64,000 nt of DNA from the NCBI RefSeq assembly GCF_001641615.1, contig NZ_LRRU01000019.1, positions 404,064-468,063 of the forward strand. The letters run 5' to 3'. Below the pieces are notes generated by a model. The model was not told the origin of the DNA, did not search any database, and saw only the letters and a program-made list of their open reading frames with translations. How positions within the stretch are numbered: position 1 is the first letter of the stretch; each line of letters begins with the position of its first letter. This document shows positions 29,138-38,426 of the stretch, piece by piece. The stretch comes from Pseudoalteromonas gelatinilytica. GTDB taxonomy: Bacteria > Pseudomonadota > Gammaproteobacteria > Enterobacterales > Alteromonadaceae. The position numbers were made by a program, and so were the translations under genes.

Positions 29138-30058
29138 TTAAATCGTCAATATGCGTTTTTTGCAGTGTATCACGAACTGCTTAATATTGACCGTTTGAAT
29201 TACCAAGCTAATGCTCACTAAGCCAATGCCAAGCCAGCCAATTCGCTGAAATTGCTCATTTAAAATCACAATAGCCAGTATGGTGGCGATGATAGGCTCA
29301 AGTAACGTAATGAGCACAGCTTGGCTAGCCGCTATGGTTTTTAAACCAATACTAAATAGCCAATAACCGAAAAACATCGGTACTATGGCCATGTAAAGCG
29401 CCACGCTGGTATTGGTAGCTGTGGCAAAAAGCGCATCTCCAGTAATTAATAACGAAGGCAAGAGTATACATGCTGCGCCGCCAAATAGGCTTGCCATGGT
29501 CGCTCTTGAATGAACGCCGTTGCTAATTAAACGTTTGGCAACCCATGAATAACCCGCATAGGTAAGTCCTGCAATTAAGCCAAGTAAAATGCCGATGTTT
29601 TGGCTAAACAGCCCCTTAGCAGCAAGGTTATGTTCTTTACCTAACGCGATTAAGCCAATGCCAATAGCACCAAAGCAAAAGCTCACTAGCCAGCGAGTTG
29701 CAATGGGCTTTTTCTCGATTAAGTATTCCAATAAGACGGTAAATAAAGGGGCACTGGCAATCGAAACAACGGTGCCAATTGCCACACCTGCGCTATTCAT
29801 CGAGGTATAAAATGCCAGCGGATAAATAGCAACACAGACTGAACCTAGTAGGGTTAGGGAGTAATGCTTTCGCAGTGTACTTGCATTGTTTATTAGCTGA
29901 GTTAGTGATGTTAGGCAAAGTAATACGCCGCCAAATCCCATCGCAAACGCACCTATTGCAAAAGGGCTAATGTCTGGTGCAAAGCTTGCGGCTGTGCCTG
30001 TTGTGCCCCAAAACACACTGGCAACTAAAACGGCAATGGTTGCGATGGTATGGTTCAT
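29138..30058 (-). CDS. EamA/DMT-family transporter
   Basis: 306 residues, ten predicted membrane helices in two EamA repeats (VASVFWGTTGTAASFAP at the start; LGLIAGLTYAGYSWVAKRL opening the second half). The family exports amino acids, metabolites or drugs. The pairing with a downstream Rrf2 regulator and an upstream AraC regulator suggests stress-inducible efflux. The substrate is unknown. Confidence 0.9.
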   Translation of the reverse strand: MNHTIATIAVLVASVFWGTTGTAASFAPDISPFAIGAFAMGFGGVLLCLTSLTQLINNASTLRKHYSLTLLGSVCVAIYPLAFYTSMNSAGVAIGTVVSIASAPLFTVLLEYLIEKKPIATRWLVSFCFGAIGIGLIALGKEHNLAAKGLFSQNIGILLGLIAGLTYAGYSWVAKRLISNGVHSRATMASLFGGAACILLPSLLITGDALFATATNTSVALYMAIVPMFFGYWLFSIGLKTIAASQAVLITLLEPIIATILAIVILNEQFQRIGWLGIGLVSISLVIQTVNIKQFVIHCKKRILTI

Positions 30059-30156
30059 TGATGATTCGCTTTAAATTTAAGATATCAAAAGCATAATCAA
30101 AATTGATGTGCAGTTTTTGACAAAAAGGACGGTTTTGTTGGCGTTTAAAACTAAAG

Positions 30157-30864
30157 TTATTTTTTGAATTTACTTGGTGATAAACCAAAGTACTTTGAAA
30201 AACTGCGGCTAAAAGATGAAAGCTCATTGTAACCAACTAACTCACTAATACGTTGTAACGGATAGTCGGTATGACTGAGTAAGGCTTGGGCTTTTTCCAT
30301 TCGCTGTTTGGTTACATAGTTCATGACAGTCAATCCTGTTTGTTGCTTAAACAGCAGCTTAAATTGCGTTGGGCTTAAACAGGCAATGCTGGCAAGGTGT
30401 TTGATTTGAAGAGAAGTACCTAAGTGACTGTCGATATAAAGCAGTGCCTCGCTAATACGGCTGTCGACCTTAGGCTGCATAATTTGCTCAGCTAACAGCA
30501 AATTGAAGGTGTTAAACATGGCAAGTTCTAATTCACGATTAACTGCTTGCTCAAGTTGCTTTGCCACAAACTGCAAAAATGCCCAAAGTGATTGATTAAT
30601 AGCAAACACGCAGCGCTCAGCAGTGGCCAGGTTATCTGGTAGCTTTGGCATATCGGCCACCACAAATCGGGCTTCTGGCATTGCGGTAAACAGGTGTGTT
30701 TGCGAGGCTTTGACAACCACGCATTCACCGGGGGCGACTTTACCTTGAAAATCACCGACACTAATAGCAATCACACCTTTTAAGGGCAGTACAAGTTGAT
30801 TATAGTCATGGCTATGACTAACAGGCTTAGTACTGTAAGAGCGAATAGATAGATTGCCTTGCAT
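30157..30864 (-). CDS. AraC-family transcriptional regulator with cupin sensor
   Basis: 235 residues: an N-terminal cupin-like sensor (SHSHDYNQLVLPLKG, GECVVVKASQTHLF) and a C-terminal AraC DNA-binding domain (IKHLASIACLSPTQFKLLFKQQTGL, LQRISELVGYNELSSFSRSFSKYFG). It lies 98 bp upstream of the EamA gene on the same strand, so it is the likely regulator of that transporter. Confidence 0.9.
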   Translation of the reverse strand: MQGNLSIRSYSTKPVSHSHDYNQLVLPLKGVIAISVGDFQGKVAPGECVVVKASQTHLFTAMPEARFVVADMPKLPDNLATAERCVFAINQSLWAFLQFVAKQLEQAVNRELELAMFNTFNLLLAEQIMQPKVDSRISEALLYIDSHLGTSLQIKHLASIACLSPTQFKLLFKQQTGLTVMNYVTKQRMEKAQALLSHTDYPLQRISELVGYNELSSFSRSFSKYFGLSPSKFKK

Positions 30865-30926
30865 CGTTTTGTGATAACCGTTTGCTGAATAAGGCTATTA
30901 TGCCTGTTTGCTCGGGATGATCAATT

Positions 30927-31529
30927 TTAGGCCATTAACGGGGTCAGCACATGCTCGTAGGCAATCATTAGCGCGACATAAACCAACAAAACAGCCATCA
31001 GTTTATTAAACACATTAAAAACACCTGGCCGTGATACTTGTTTACCAAGCATTAAGCCCGCTAACGAGTAACTTGTAGGAGCGCCAAAGGCAAGAATGGC
31101 TAAAATAAGAGACCAAAATACGATTGCAGCGCCGGTAATATCTGCGCTTGGGAACTGAATCGTAGCAATTGGCAAAGTGGCCACCAAGGCTTTTGGATTT
31201 AATAGCTGCATAAACAGGCCATCGAAAAAGCTAAGTGAGGCATCCGCTGAGGTATCACTCACCTGTACTTTTGCTTTTGCGACCTTCCAAGCAATATACA
31301 AAATATAGCCGCAACCAATTAAGCTCACATAAGGCAAAAACTGCGGGTTGATAACTTGTAAGCCAAGGTAGCCAAGTAGCACAAATAAGATAAACATCGC
31401 GCTACCCACGCCAATAAAAAATCCAAGGTGTGAACGAGTTTGTTTATTTAAGCCGCTGCTTAAACCGAGTAAATTGATTGGCCCAGGGGTGTACATAATG
31501 CCAATAGCATATGCAAAAATATCTGCCAT
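30927..31529 (-). CDS. LysE/RhtB-family exporter
   Basis: 200 residues, about six membrane helices. It has the LysE signature near the N-terminus (MYTPGPINLLGLSSGLN) and LNPKALVATLPI in the middle. The family exports amino acids and related small molecules. It lies 26 bp after the AraC-type gene at 31556, in the order regulator then exporter, a common arrangement. Confidence 0.9.
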   Translation of the reverse strand: MADIFAYAIGIMYTPGPINLLGLSSGLNKQTRSHLGFFIGVGSAMFILFVLLGYLGLQVINPQFLPYVSLIGCGYILYIAWKVAKAKVQVSDTSADASLSFFDGLFMQLLNPKALVATLPIATIQFPSADITGAAIVFWSLILAILAFGAPTSYSLAGLMLGKQVSRPGVFNVFNKLMAVLLVYVALMIAYEHVLTPLMA

Positions 31530-31555
31530 AACAGCTCCAAATCAGTCATTTAGTT

Positions 31556-32386
31556 CTATCTACGAGCCCATTGCAGTTGAAATTGTTTTGGTGTCATACC
31601 GAATACTCGTTTGAAGTTACGATTGAGGTGACTGGCATCTGCAAAGCCAGATTCAACCGCTACGCTGGTGGCATCGCGGCCAACTTGTAACGCTCTACGG
31701 GCATAATTAATACGACAGTTCAAAACATATTGATGTGGAGTAATACCGAAGTGCTCGCGAAAGCGGCGGATAAAATGATACTTCGACATAGTGGCAGCAT
31801 GGGCAATGTCATCAATAGAAATGTCATTGTCGATATTTGCCAAAATGTAGTCTTTTGCGCGCAGAAGTAAGCTATCAACTCGGGTGCTTAAAGCCGGTAA
31901 ATCAAGGCTACCGTTTAGCCTTACTAAAGATTGCGCCATTTGCAATACTGCAGCTTCTCGCTCTATTTTGCTCGTGCTATTGGTTTGTAAAAGCCTTGAT
32001 AAGTGAATCACTTGATTACGCAGTAATGGATCAGCATACAAGGTGTTTGCCATACGTAATGTACAATCTTGCTGATATCCTAGCGCTTTGAACAAAGGCT
32101 GAAATTCATCGGGATGAATATACAGCATTAGATACTCTAGGTTTTGCTCAGTGCCAGAGTGACCATCGTGAATATCTTCAGGGTTAAACAAAATAACATT
32201 GCCAGGTACGCTTTTATAAAACGCATTACGACAAAAGAAATCTTGCCGCCCCTGTAGAGTAATGCCAATTGAATACTCTTCGTGAGCATGTTTTGCATAG
32301 GTAAAATCACTCATAGTCGCAGTCAACATCGAGATGCTCTGATGCTGTTCGTTGTTGATGTACTTAAAGTGATTGTCTTTGCTCAC
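31556..32386 (-). CDS. AraC-family transcriptional regulator with AraC-type cupin
   Basis: 276 residues: an AraC_binding cupin (YAKHAHEEYSIGITLQGRQDFFCR, PGNVILFNPEDIHDGHSG) followed by two helix-turn-helix motifs (IDDIAHAATMSKYHFIRRFREHFG; ATSVAVESGFADASHLNRNFKRVFG). This regulator plus LysE exporter pair is common and usually means substrate-induced efflux. It is divergent from the DUF417 gene 265 bp away. Confidence 0.9.
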   Translation of the reverse strand: MSKDNHFKYINNEQHQSISMLTATMSDFTYAKHAHEEYSIGITLQGRQDFFCRNAFYKSVPGNVILFNPEDIHDGHSGTEQNLEYLMLYIHPDEFQPLFKALGYQQDCTLRMANTLYADPLLRNQVIHLSRLLQTNSTSKIEREAAVLQMAQSLVRLNGSLDLPALSTRVDSLLLRAKDYILANIDNDISIDDIAHAATMSKYHFIRRFREHFGITPHQYVLNCRINYARRALQVGRDATSVAVESGFADASHLNRNFKRVFGMTPKQFQLQWARR

Positions 32387-32651
32387 AGATGCTCCTGAAG
32401 GTTGTGCGCTTCGTTATTATTCCTACGCCAATATAGCGAAGCAGGCAACCTAAAAACTTGAACAAAATTGCTGATATTGAAAAAAAGAGGTTTATTTTTT
32501 GCCTAAATAAAATCAAGCAGTGTCGATTCTTTTCATAATTTTTCAATGGTTTATAAAAAATGACTATCAGAATTTTCTTATACTTTAATTCAGTGTGAAT
32601 GTTTTTATCCCTAACTGAGGTCTTTTAAACAAGCAGTAGAGAGGGGTTTAA

Positions 32652-33506
32652 ATGAATTTACGTACATCAAATAATTTAGTGATTGCACTTATCACCATCA
32701 GTTTTTCGTTATTGGGTTTGTCTTTTATCTTGGGAGCAAACCCCAATGCCATTGGCAGTATCTTTTCATTTTATAAATTAGACGCTCAGGTGCCAGCTCA
32801 CATCATGAGTATGATCGCAGGCTTTGCATTTTGCTTTGTTGGCATTACCAGCCTTCATTCACATTTAGGGTTTATAAATAGGGCGCTTCCTACCGTGACA
32901 GCTCTTGTCATTGCACTTGTCTGCTTACTTACATTGTTTGGCGCTAATCGTTGGCTTGCAAGTGAAGGGGGCTTTCCTGTAATTGGGTCGGGGCAGGGGA
33001 TCATTAAGTATTTTGCTGTTATTCCGCTGTTTTTATTTGTGTTTTACAAAGATGCTTTGAGTGATAAAGCACATATTGCTTTAAATTATGCATCGGTGGC
33101 ATTAGTGCTGGTTTGGATTGGCGCCATGAAGTTTTTTGCTTTTGAAGCGAAGGGGATTGTAACACTTGTCGAAACATCGCCGTTTATGTCGTGGTTATAT
33201 CAGGTTTTTAGTGTGCAGGGTGCATCGAATGTAATTGGTATATTTGATATTGTCAGTGTGCTGTTGCTTTGTGTTGGCTTGTTGATTAAAAACAATAAAT
33301 TAATAGTGTTAGCTGGGCTTGCCTGTTGCGCTGTTTTTATCATGACGCAAACATTTTTAATTACCGCACCGAATGCGCTTAGCAGCTCGACGGTTTTAGC
33401 AGGACTTGGTCAATTTGTGATTAAAGATCTGTGGTTTATTGCCAACTTAGTGATTATTTATCACCTAGCTGTAATCAATAATACAGCCAACGAAACAGTT
33501 GCATAA
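32652..33506 (+). CDS. DUF417/YkgB (RclC-like) membrane protein with extra N-terminal module
   Basis: 284 residues and about eight membrane helices. The second half matches RclC/YkgB (WIGAMKFFAFEAKGI, SPFMSWLYQVF, GLGQFVIKDLWF), a family linked to reactive-chlorine and oxidative stress. The first ~130 residues form a separate four-helix module (DoxX/DUF4345-like in look), so it is longer than the usual ~200 residues. A plausible ribosome binding site (AGAGAGG) precedes the ATG. The role is inferred only from the family. Confidence 0.8.
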   Translation: MNLRTSNNLVIALITISFSLLGLSFILGANPNAIGSIFSFYKLDAQVPAHIMSMIAGFAFCFVGITSLHSHLGFINRALPTVTALVIALVCLLTLFGANRWLASEGGFPVIGSGQGIIKYFAVIPLFLFVFYKDALSDKAHIALNYASVALVLVWIGAMKFFAFEAKGIVTLVETSPFMSWLYQVFSVQGASNVIGIFDIVSVLLLCVGLLIKNNKLIVLAGLACCAVFIMTQTFLITAPNALSSSTVLAGLGQFVIKDLWFIANLVIIYHLAVINNTANETVA

Positions 33507-33511
33507 AATAA

Positions 33512-33536
33512 AAAAGGCCTCAGAAGAGGCCTTTTA
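33512..33536. terminator. Bidirectional terminator between convergent genes
   Basis: 10-bp perfect stem AAAAGGCCTC / GAGGCCTTTT with AGAA loop, A-run before and T-run after. It lies between the DUF417 gene and the fusion gene. Confidence 0.88.
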
Positions 33537-33544
33537 AATGATAA

Positions 33545-35299
33545 CTAAACAACTACAACGGCTTTTTGCTTTTGAACTTTAGAAAACTCAAGCGCATCGT
33601 TGAGATTGTTAAATTCAAAGTCTGTAGGTTCTTCAACATTTAAAGTACCCGACGCAATGTCATTAAGGAGCTTTTCGCCATCACTTACAAGACGTTGCCA
33701 TTGCTGTGTATCACCATAATCGTGTAATGCGCCAAGGGCAATTTCATGATAAGAAATAGTGCGTGTGAATGGCTCATCGACTGGGGTTTCAATACGCCCT
33801 AAAATACTGATCACATGACCATTTGCTTGTAGGAGTGGCACTAACTTTTTAGCTTCTTCAGGGCCATTAGCATCAAAGAGTGCAAAGTAGCCACCTTCAG
33901 ATGGTGCGTCGCGTAATACTAACTTAACGCCAAGCTTTTCTGCTTGCTCTGCCGTTAAGCTTTTTGATAATGCATGAACTTCAAAGCCACTGTGGTTCAG
34001 CATTTGCGTCAGTAGTTTATTAACTGCTCCCATGCCGGTAACTAATACTTTTTCGTCTTTGCGTAATGGTATTTTGCTAAAGGCTTGCCACGCAGTAAGC
34101 AGTGGGCAAGGCAATGCAGCAGCAACATTAGCAGCTAACCCTTTTGGTAACTGCATAACACGCTCTGCATAAAGTGCTGTGTGTTTAGCAAAGCTACCGT
34201 TTTCACTCAAACTATGATGATAAGCGACTGTTTTACCAATTAGTTTGGTATCGACGCCATCGCCTACCTGCTCAACAACCCCTGCACCATCTACACCTGG
34301 TGTGTGTGTATCTGGCCAATTAATAGGATTGGCTTGGATAAACTTCCAATCAACTGGATTGATACCAATTGCAAGGTTACGAACTAAAATTTGTCCTGCT
34401 TTAAGTGCTGGTACAGCTTTTAATCCCAAAGCGAGCACTTTATCAGCCCCTTGAAATTGCCAAGCATGAGTTGTTTTTACTTCATCATGATCCCAGTCAG
34501 GAGCAAAATCCGGGTTTGCTTGCCTGTCGCCGCAGCTAAGGGCATCAATTTGATCAATCTCGTCTTGGCTTAAGCTAAGCGAAAGGGCTTTTAAGTTGGT
34601 TGCCATATTTTCGCGTTTGGTCGATGACGGTATCGTCACCATGTCATGCGCTAATTCCCAAGCAATGACCACTTCAGCAGTGCTTACTTGGTGTTTGTTT
34701 GCAATCGCTTTAATGGTTGGATCTTTAAGTACTTTACCTACCGCAAATGGCATATAGCCAGTAACGAGAATGTCGTTTTGCGTACAAAAATCACGTACCT
34801 TTTGGTTGGTTAGGTAGGGATGTACTTCTACTTGATTGGTAAATAACGCGCCTTTTGGCAAAATACGCAAGGCTTCTTCCATTTGTGCAATGGTAAAGTT
34901 TGAAACACCAATTTCTTTAGTCAAACCAAGCTCTTTTGCTGATTGTAACTCGGTTAAATACTCATTCATGCTTTCGCCATTGGCAGGGCTTGGCCAATGA
35001 ATAAGCAGTAAATCGACGTAATCTAGTTGGAGTTTAGTCAGACTCTCTTTGACGCTGTTAATAAAGTCTGTTTTATTTAACTTATCATTCCATACTTTGG
35101 TGGTGATAAATAACTCACCACGTGCAACACCACTGTCTTTAATCGCTCGGCCAACAGCTTCTTCGTTACCGTATATTTGCGCGGTGTCGATGTGTCTAAA
35201 GCCCTCTTCAATAGCTGTTAGGACACTTTGATATGCAACTTCGTCTTGTAATCTAAATGTACCAAAACCCAGTTTTGGCATAATTGATTGTGACATCAT
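33545..35299 (-). CDS. Aldo-keto reductase / alcohol dehydrogenase-like fusion protein
   Basis: 584 residues in one uninterrupted frame. Residues 1-265 are a complete DkgB-like aldo-keto reductase (GFGTFRLQ, GFRHIDTAQIYGNE with Asp/Tyr of the catalytic tetrad, LLIHWPSP, IPSSTKRENMATNL). Residues ~275-584 are a complete zinc-free medium-chain reductase (INPVDWKF, TPGVDGAGVVEQVG, LTAWQAF, VLVTGMGAVNK). The join falls right after the normal AKR end (RQANPDFAPDWDHDE). Both halves would use NADPH. The fusion suggests successive reductions of one substrate such as a reactive aldehyde or enone. I know of no named protein with this layout. Confidence 0.88.
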   Translation of the reverse strand: MMSQSIMPKLGFGTFRLQDEVAYQSVLTAIEEGFRHIDTAQIYGNEEAVGRAIKDSGVARGELFITTKVWNDKLNKTDFINSVKESLTKLQLDYVDLLLIHWPSPANGESMNEYLTELQSAKELGLTKEIGVSNFTIAQMEEALRILPKGALFTNQVEVHPYLTNQKVRDFCTQNDILVTGYMPFAVGKVLKDPTIKAIANKHQVSTAEVVIAWELAHDMVTIPSSTKRENMATNLKALSLSLSQDEIDQIDALSCGDRQANPDFAPDWDHDEVKTTHAWQFQGADKVLALGLKAVPALKAGQILVRNLAIGINPVDWKFIQANPINWPDTHTPGVDGAGVVEQVGDGVDTKLIGKTVAYHHSLSENGSFAKHTALYAERVMQLPKGLAANVAAALPCPLLTAWQAFSKIPLRKDEKVLVTGMGAVNKLLTQMLNHSGFEVHALSKSLTAEQAEKLGVKLVLRDAPSEGGYFALFDANGPEEAKKLVPLLQANGHVISILGRIETPVDEPFTRTISYHEIALGALHDYGDTQQWQRLVSDGEKLLNDIASGTLNVEEPTDFEFNNLNDALEFSKVQKQKAVVVV

Positions 35300-35305
35300 A
35301 ACTCC

Positions 35306-35533
35306 TTAATTATGGAACTTGGGCAAAACATGTTCGCCGATGTGCTTTAATGCCCATTCGATGGGGAATTCGTTACGTCTAAAGTGCAGGCCAATGTGAT
35401 TCACACCGGCATTTCTCATTGCCTTTAGTACAGACATGAGTCCGTTAACGCTTGTTTCAACCCCTGAAAAGGGATGATTGAATAACGGTATTATGGCGAG
35501 GAAAGTTTTTGCGAAAAACAGCAGGGATAACAA
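35306..35533 (-). pseudogene. C-terminal remnant of an LLM-class flavin-dependent monooxygenase
   Basis: The last ~45 codons (VLKAMRNAGVNHIGLHFRRNE ... HVLPKFHN) read as the C-terminus of a luciferase-like flavin monooxygenase, whose full length is about 330 residues. The preceding codons do not continue the family and run straight into the terminator of the upstream LtrA gene. So only the 3' end survives, 6 bp before the fusion gene, with which it probably once formed an operon. Confidence 0.6.
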
Positions 35534-35566
35534 AACACCTTTGTCGTTTTTGCAAAGGTGTTTTAA
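35532..35566 (-). terminator. Terminator after the ltrA-type gene
   Basis: 12-bp perfect stem AAAACACCTTTG / CAAAGGTGTTTT, with T-rich sequence on the minus-strand downstream side. It immediately follows the stop codon of the four-gene minus-strand operon. Confidence 0.85.
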
Positions 35567-35569
35567 TCG

Positions 35570-36772
35570 TTATGAATTAGCTTCTTCTTTTGAAAGGGTA
35601 AAGTATGCGCGAGTGACAGGGTAGGCAATTTGTGAAATCAGTGCTGTGCCCCAAAGTAAGTTGCCAATGAGCGAAGGCACATGGGGTAAAATGGGAATGG
35701 TAACTAAAGCGAGTATAACGCCAAACATTCTTACATTAGCTGTTGCAAAACGATGGGCTACACGGTGTTCGATCATTAACTGGATCCACAATAAACTCAA
35801 TAAGTAGCCTGCTAACCCTACACAGCCAATGACACCATATTTAAGTGGGTAAGGTTGCCAAAACCCAGCTTTCACTTCGCCGGCGAGTGCAACGCCAACC
35901 ATAACTGCACATAACATTAAAAATAGGTGTGCTAACCACCAACTTACGAGTGTCCATTTATGCTGATTTTTAGGTTTACCATTGCCAACAAAGTCAAAGT
36001 AAATCCAGCATTGCACAAATACTGCAATACCACCAAACATAAAGTTAGCTAGTACAGAGGGGTCGACTTTATAAATTCCTTTTTCTGATAAAGTAATCAC
36101 CAATTTAAAGAAACCTTCGCCTACGACAATGAGCAGTAAAAGGGCAAAGCGCTCAGACATATGCCCAAGGCGTGGTAAAAAACGTTTATTTTCAAGTACA
36201 CCAATTTTTGGAGCCATATATAAAACTTGGATAGCGGCAATCGCAGTGCCAAATACCCAATAACGATAGGGGGCAGGCATAAAAGCTGTGGTCGCAAAGG
36301 TAATGGCAAGAGCAAAGTAGTTACGGCTCACACTGCGTGCTAATTTTGTTGATTCGATCCCCAATTGATTGGTGCGATGAAATAAATACGCTGTAATAAG
36401 TCGGTTTGCGGCATAGGCCCATGCAAAATATGTCCAGCCTTTGTCAAGTACATGGGGAATAGAGGCTGCCATAACCATGGCGGTGACAATTTGGCAGGCC
36501 ATGATCAGCCGATGTTTTACATCGGTACTGACATAGAGTGAGTTAAAAACGCTGGAGTCAGCCCACGCGAACCATACGGTGATGAATAAACCTGCAAAAG
36601 TAAGAAAACCACTTAAATGTAAGTGGTCGCTTAAAAAATTACCTAGCAGAAAAATGATTACCACATGAATAAGGTCATAAAATAATTCAACCCAATGAAC
36701 ATGGTCATGTGAACTTTTTAAATCTAGGTGATGCTTAGGTAAGCGCCACATTGGGTGGTTTTCTAATGCCAT
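35570..36772 (-). CDS. Low-temperature-requirement protein A (LtrA) family membrane protein
   Basis: 400 residues and about eleven membrane helices. The N-terminal signature (VHWVELFYDLIHVVIIFLLG, WFAWADSSVFNSLY) and LSERFALLLLIVVGEGFFKLV-type motif (here MSERFALLLLIVVGEG) define the LtrA family. The function is unknown; it was named from a Listeria cold-sensitive mutant. It is the last gene of an operon with cupin, peroxiredoxin-like and quinone reductase-like genes, suggesting a role in redox stress. Confidence 0.88.
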   Translation of the reverse strand: MALENHPMWRLPKHHLDLKSSHDHVHWVELFYDLIHVVIIFLLGNFLSDHLHLSGFLTFAGLFITVWFAWADSSVFNSLYVSTDVKHRLIMACQIVTAMVMAASIPHVLDKGWTYFAWAYAANRLITAYLFHRTNQLGIESTKLARSVSRNYFALAITFATTAFMPAPYRYWVFGTAIAAIQVLYMAPKIGVLENKRFLPRLGHMSERFALLLLIVVGEGFFKLVITLSEKGIYKVDPSVLANFMFGGIAVFVQCWIYFDFVGNGKPKNQHKWTLVSWWLAHLFLMLCAVMVGVALAGEVKAGFWQPYPLKYGVIGCVGLAGYLLSLLWIQLMIEHRVAHRFATANVRMFGVILALVTIPILPHVPSLIGNLLWGTALISQIAYPVTRAYFTLSKEEANS

Positions 36773-36784
36773 AATTACTCCTAC

Positions 36785-37150
36785 CTATTTGCTCTCAACA
36801 ATAATTGCAGTGATGGTGGTTTCACCCTCATTTTTGACTTGATGAGTCCATGCGTCATGCCACATCACATAGCCATTGGGGATCTCAAGTGTTGTTTGTG
36901 ACTCTTTTGTACTGATGGTTGCCTTTCCACCCGTCTCAAAATAGACAGTTTCAGCATTATGCTTATGCCAATTATCTTGCTCACCTGGTGCTAAAGTCAT
37001 ACGCAAAACAAGTACTTCATTGTTATCTAGCAATACTTCATAGTGATTAGGTGAAGCAATATGTGCATGGGGGAGTTGTGCTGAAAAGGCATGTGGTGAG
37101 CACATCATTATGCTCACCAAGCCAATCAGCAAAGTTGTAAATTTGCTCAT
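36785..37150 (-). CDS. Exported cupin-domain protein
   Basis: 121 residues with a signal peptide (about 1-23, HAFSA cleavage) and a single small cupin barrel. Metal-ligand pattern: WHKHNAETVYFETGG with His-x-His and Glu, and WHDAWTHQV with the second His. A periplasmic dioxygenase-like or ligand-binding protein. It sits 12 bp before ltrA and 9 bp after the peroxiredoxin-like gene. Confidence 0.85.
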   Translation of the reverse strand: MSKFTTLLIGLVSIMMCSPHAFSAQLPHAHIASPNHYEVLLDNNEVLVLRMTLAPGEQDNWHKHNAETVYFETGGKATISTKESQTTLEIPNGYVMWHDAWTHQVKNEGETTITAIIVESK

Positions 37151-37159
37151 GGCTACTCT

Positions 37160-37708
37160 CTACTTATGCATACCGCGAATTGGGTAGTTATTTTTTGGAT
37201 CGCGTATCCAGTTAAGCCCACTTACCAAGGTTGCTAAATCAGGTCTTACAAATGGGTTATTAGAATAATCAACCACATGTACATTACCTTGCTCGTTAAC
37301 CACAAACAGTGCAGGCTCTGCGAAAGGGTGATCTGTTTCTTGCGGTGAACGGGGATCAGATATGTAAGTACCTAATGCTTGCATTTGCTCTGTAGTCAAA
37401 CCGTAAGCAAGTGGAAATGACACAGATAACTGTTCTAAATGCGCTTCTAACTGCTCTTTGCTATCACCTGAAACAGCAATTACATCAACACCCGTTTCTA
37501 ATAGCGCAGCTTTGTACTGCTCGAGGCTATTTAAATAGCGAGTACATAAAGGGCAATGCTTACCACGATAAACAACCACAAGCTGCCAGCTTGCACCGTG
37601 TTGAGGTTGACCAAGAACAGCCTCTTCACCATTCAAAAGTGCAGCACTAATACTAGGAAATGCACTGCCCGGATGGAGTTTATTGCTATAAACAGATTCG
37701 TTACTCAT
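37160..37708 (-). CDS. Peroxiredoxin-like (AhpC/TSA) protein
   Basis: 182 residues in a thioredoxin-like fold. The active-site region is VVYRGKHCPLCTRYLNSLE with Cys-x-x-Cys, followed by GVDVIAVSGDSKEQLEAH and the PALFVVNEQGNVHVVD strand. This matches the AhpC/TSA peroxiredoxin-like branch, which uses CPxC rather than the classic PxxxTxxC, so peroxidase activity is uncertain. It is in an operon with an NAD(P)H quinone reductase-like gene and faces an HxlR regulator. Confidence 0.85.
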   Translation of the reverse strand: MSNESVYSNKLHPGSAFPSISAALLNGEEAVLGQPQHGASWQLVVVYRGKHCPLCTRYLNSLEQYKAALLETGVDVIAVSGDSKEQLEAHLEQLSVSFPLAYGLTTEQMQALGTYISDPRSPQETDHPFAEPALFVVNEQGNVHVVDYSNNPFVRPDLATLVSGLNWIRDPKNNYPIRGMHK

Positions 37709-37717
37709 GAGTGTTCC

Positions 37718-38299
37718 TTAAAAATTTTCGTTTAAGTGTTTTTCAAAGCGCGCAAAGTCGCTCTCGATGTCTGCATTTTTCATCACGTCATAACAGGCGA
37801 AAGTAGGTAACCCTTGCATACCGAAAAACTTAAAGTTCATATGCATTGGGAAAACAAGGTCATCAACACTTTTACCTTCAAAAAAGTCAGTGGCATCTGC
37901 AAATGATTCTGCAGGTGCATTTAAAGTCAGCGACATCATATATTGAGTGTTATTTAAGGTGCCGCCTTTACCGTAATTGGCTTTTGGATTGTCTTGATGG
38001 CGACCATCACCATGGCAAAGCGCTCCACCCATGCCCGCGGTGTACACTTCATCCATGTATTTTTTGAATGACCAAGTCATGCCCATCCAGTTAATAGGTG
38101 ATTGCAAAAAGACGATATCTGCCCATTGATGGTTCTCAAGTTCAGTTTCTACATCAAATTCGTCTTGTGTATTAACCACACGAGTTTGATACCCTTTTGC
38201 TTGAAAAAAAGCGTCGGCTTTTTCGATTAAAGCAGCATTTAACTTACCTTCAGAAAAAGGGTAATAGTGATGTGCGTTAAGAATTAATACGTTTTTCAT
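37718..38299 (-). CDS. NAD(P)H:quinone oxidoreductase, MdaB-like flavodoxin fold
   Basis: 193 residues, typical MdaB length. Flavodoxin-like-fold signatures: [19 protein letters not shown] at the start, [27 protein letters not shown] (FAD contact), and [18 protein letters not shown]. MdaB reduces quinones by two electrons and protects against redox cyclers. It is first in the four-gene operon and divergent from the HxlR regulator, so quinone or electrophile control is likely. Confidence 0.9.
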   Translation of the reverse strand: MKNVLILNAHHYYPFSEGKLNAALIEKADAFFQAKGYQTRVVNTQDEFDVETELENHQWADIVFLQSPINWMGMTWSFKKYMDEVYTAGMGGALCHGDGRHQDNPKANYGKGGTLNNTQYMMSLTLNAPAESFADATDFFEGKSVDDLVFPMHMNFKFFGMQGLPTFACYDVMKNADIESDFARFEKHLNENF

Positions 38300-38316
38300 A
38301 GTTGAGTATCCGTTTG

Positions 38317-38405
38317 CTAGTTACTTTATCGTGTTCAAAATACATTATGTGGTATATAATAGTAACCTAGATTATTTAATCAACCAGTCACCTTTTTGTA
38401 ACTAG
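38317..38405. promoter_or_regulatory. Divergent promoter with repeated GTTAC/GTAAC half-sites
   Basis: CTAGTTAC (38317-38324), GTAACCTAG (38362-38370) and GTAACTAG (38398-38405) form inverted half-sites between the MdaB and HxlR genes. Inferred operator for the HxlR-type regulator. Confidence 0.45.
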
Positions 38406-38426
38406 TCTGAAAAATGCGAGGATGTT

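Noticed and set aside
35306..35533. Functional 75-residue protein
   Set aside because: The C-terminus matches an LLM-class monooxygenase and the N-terminal part is unrelated sequence beside a terminator.
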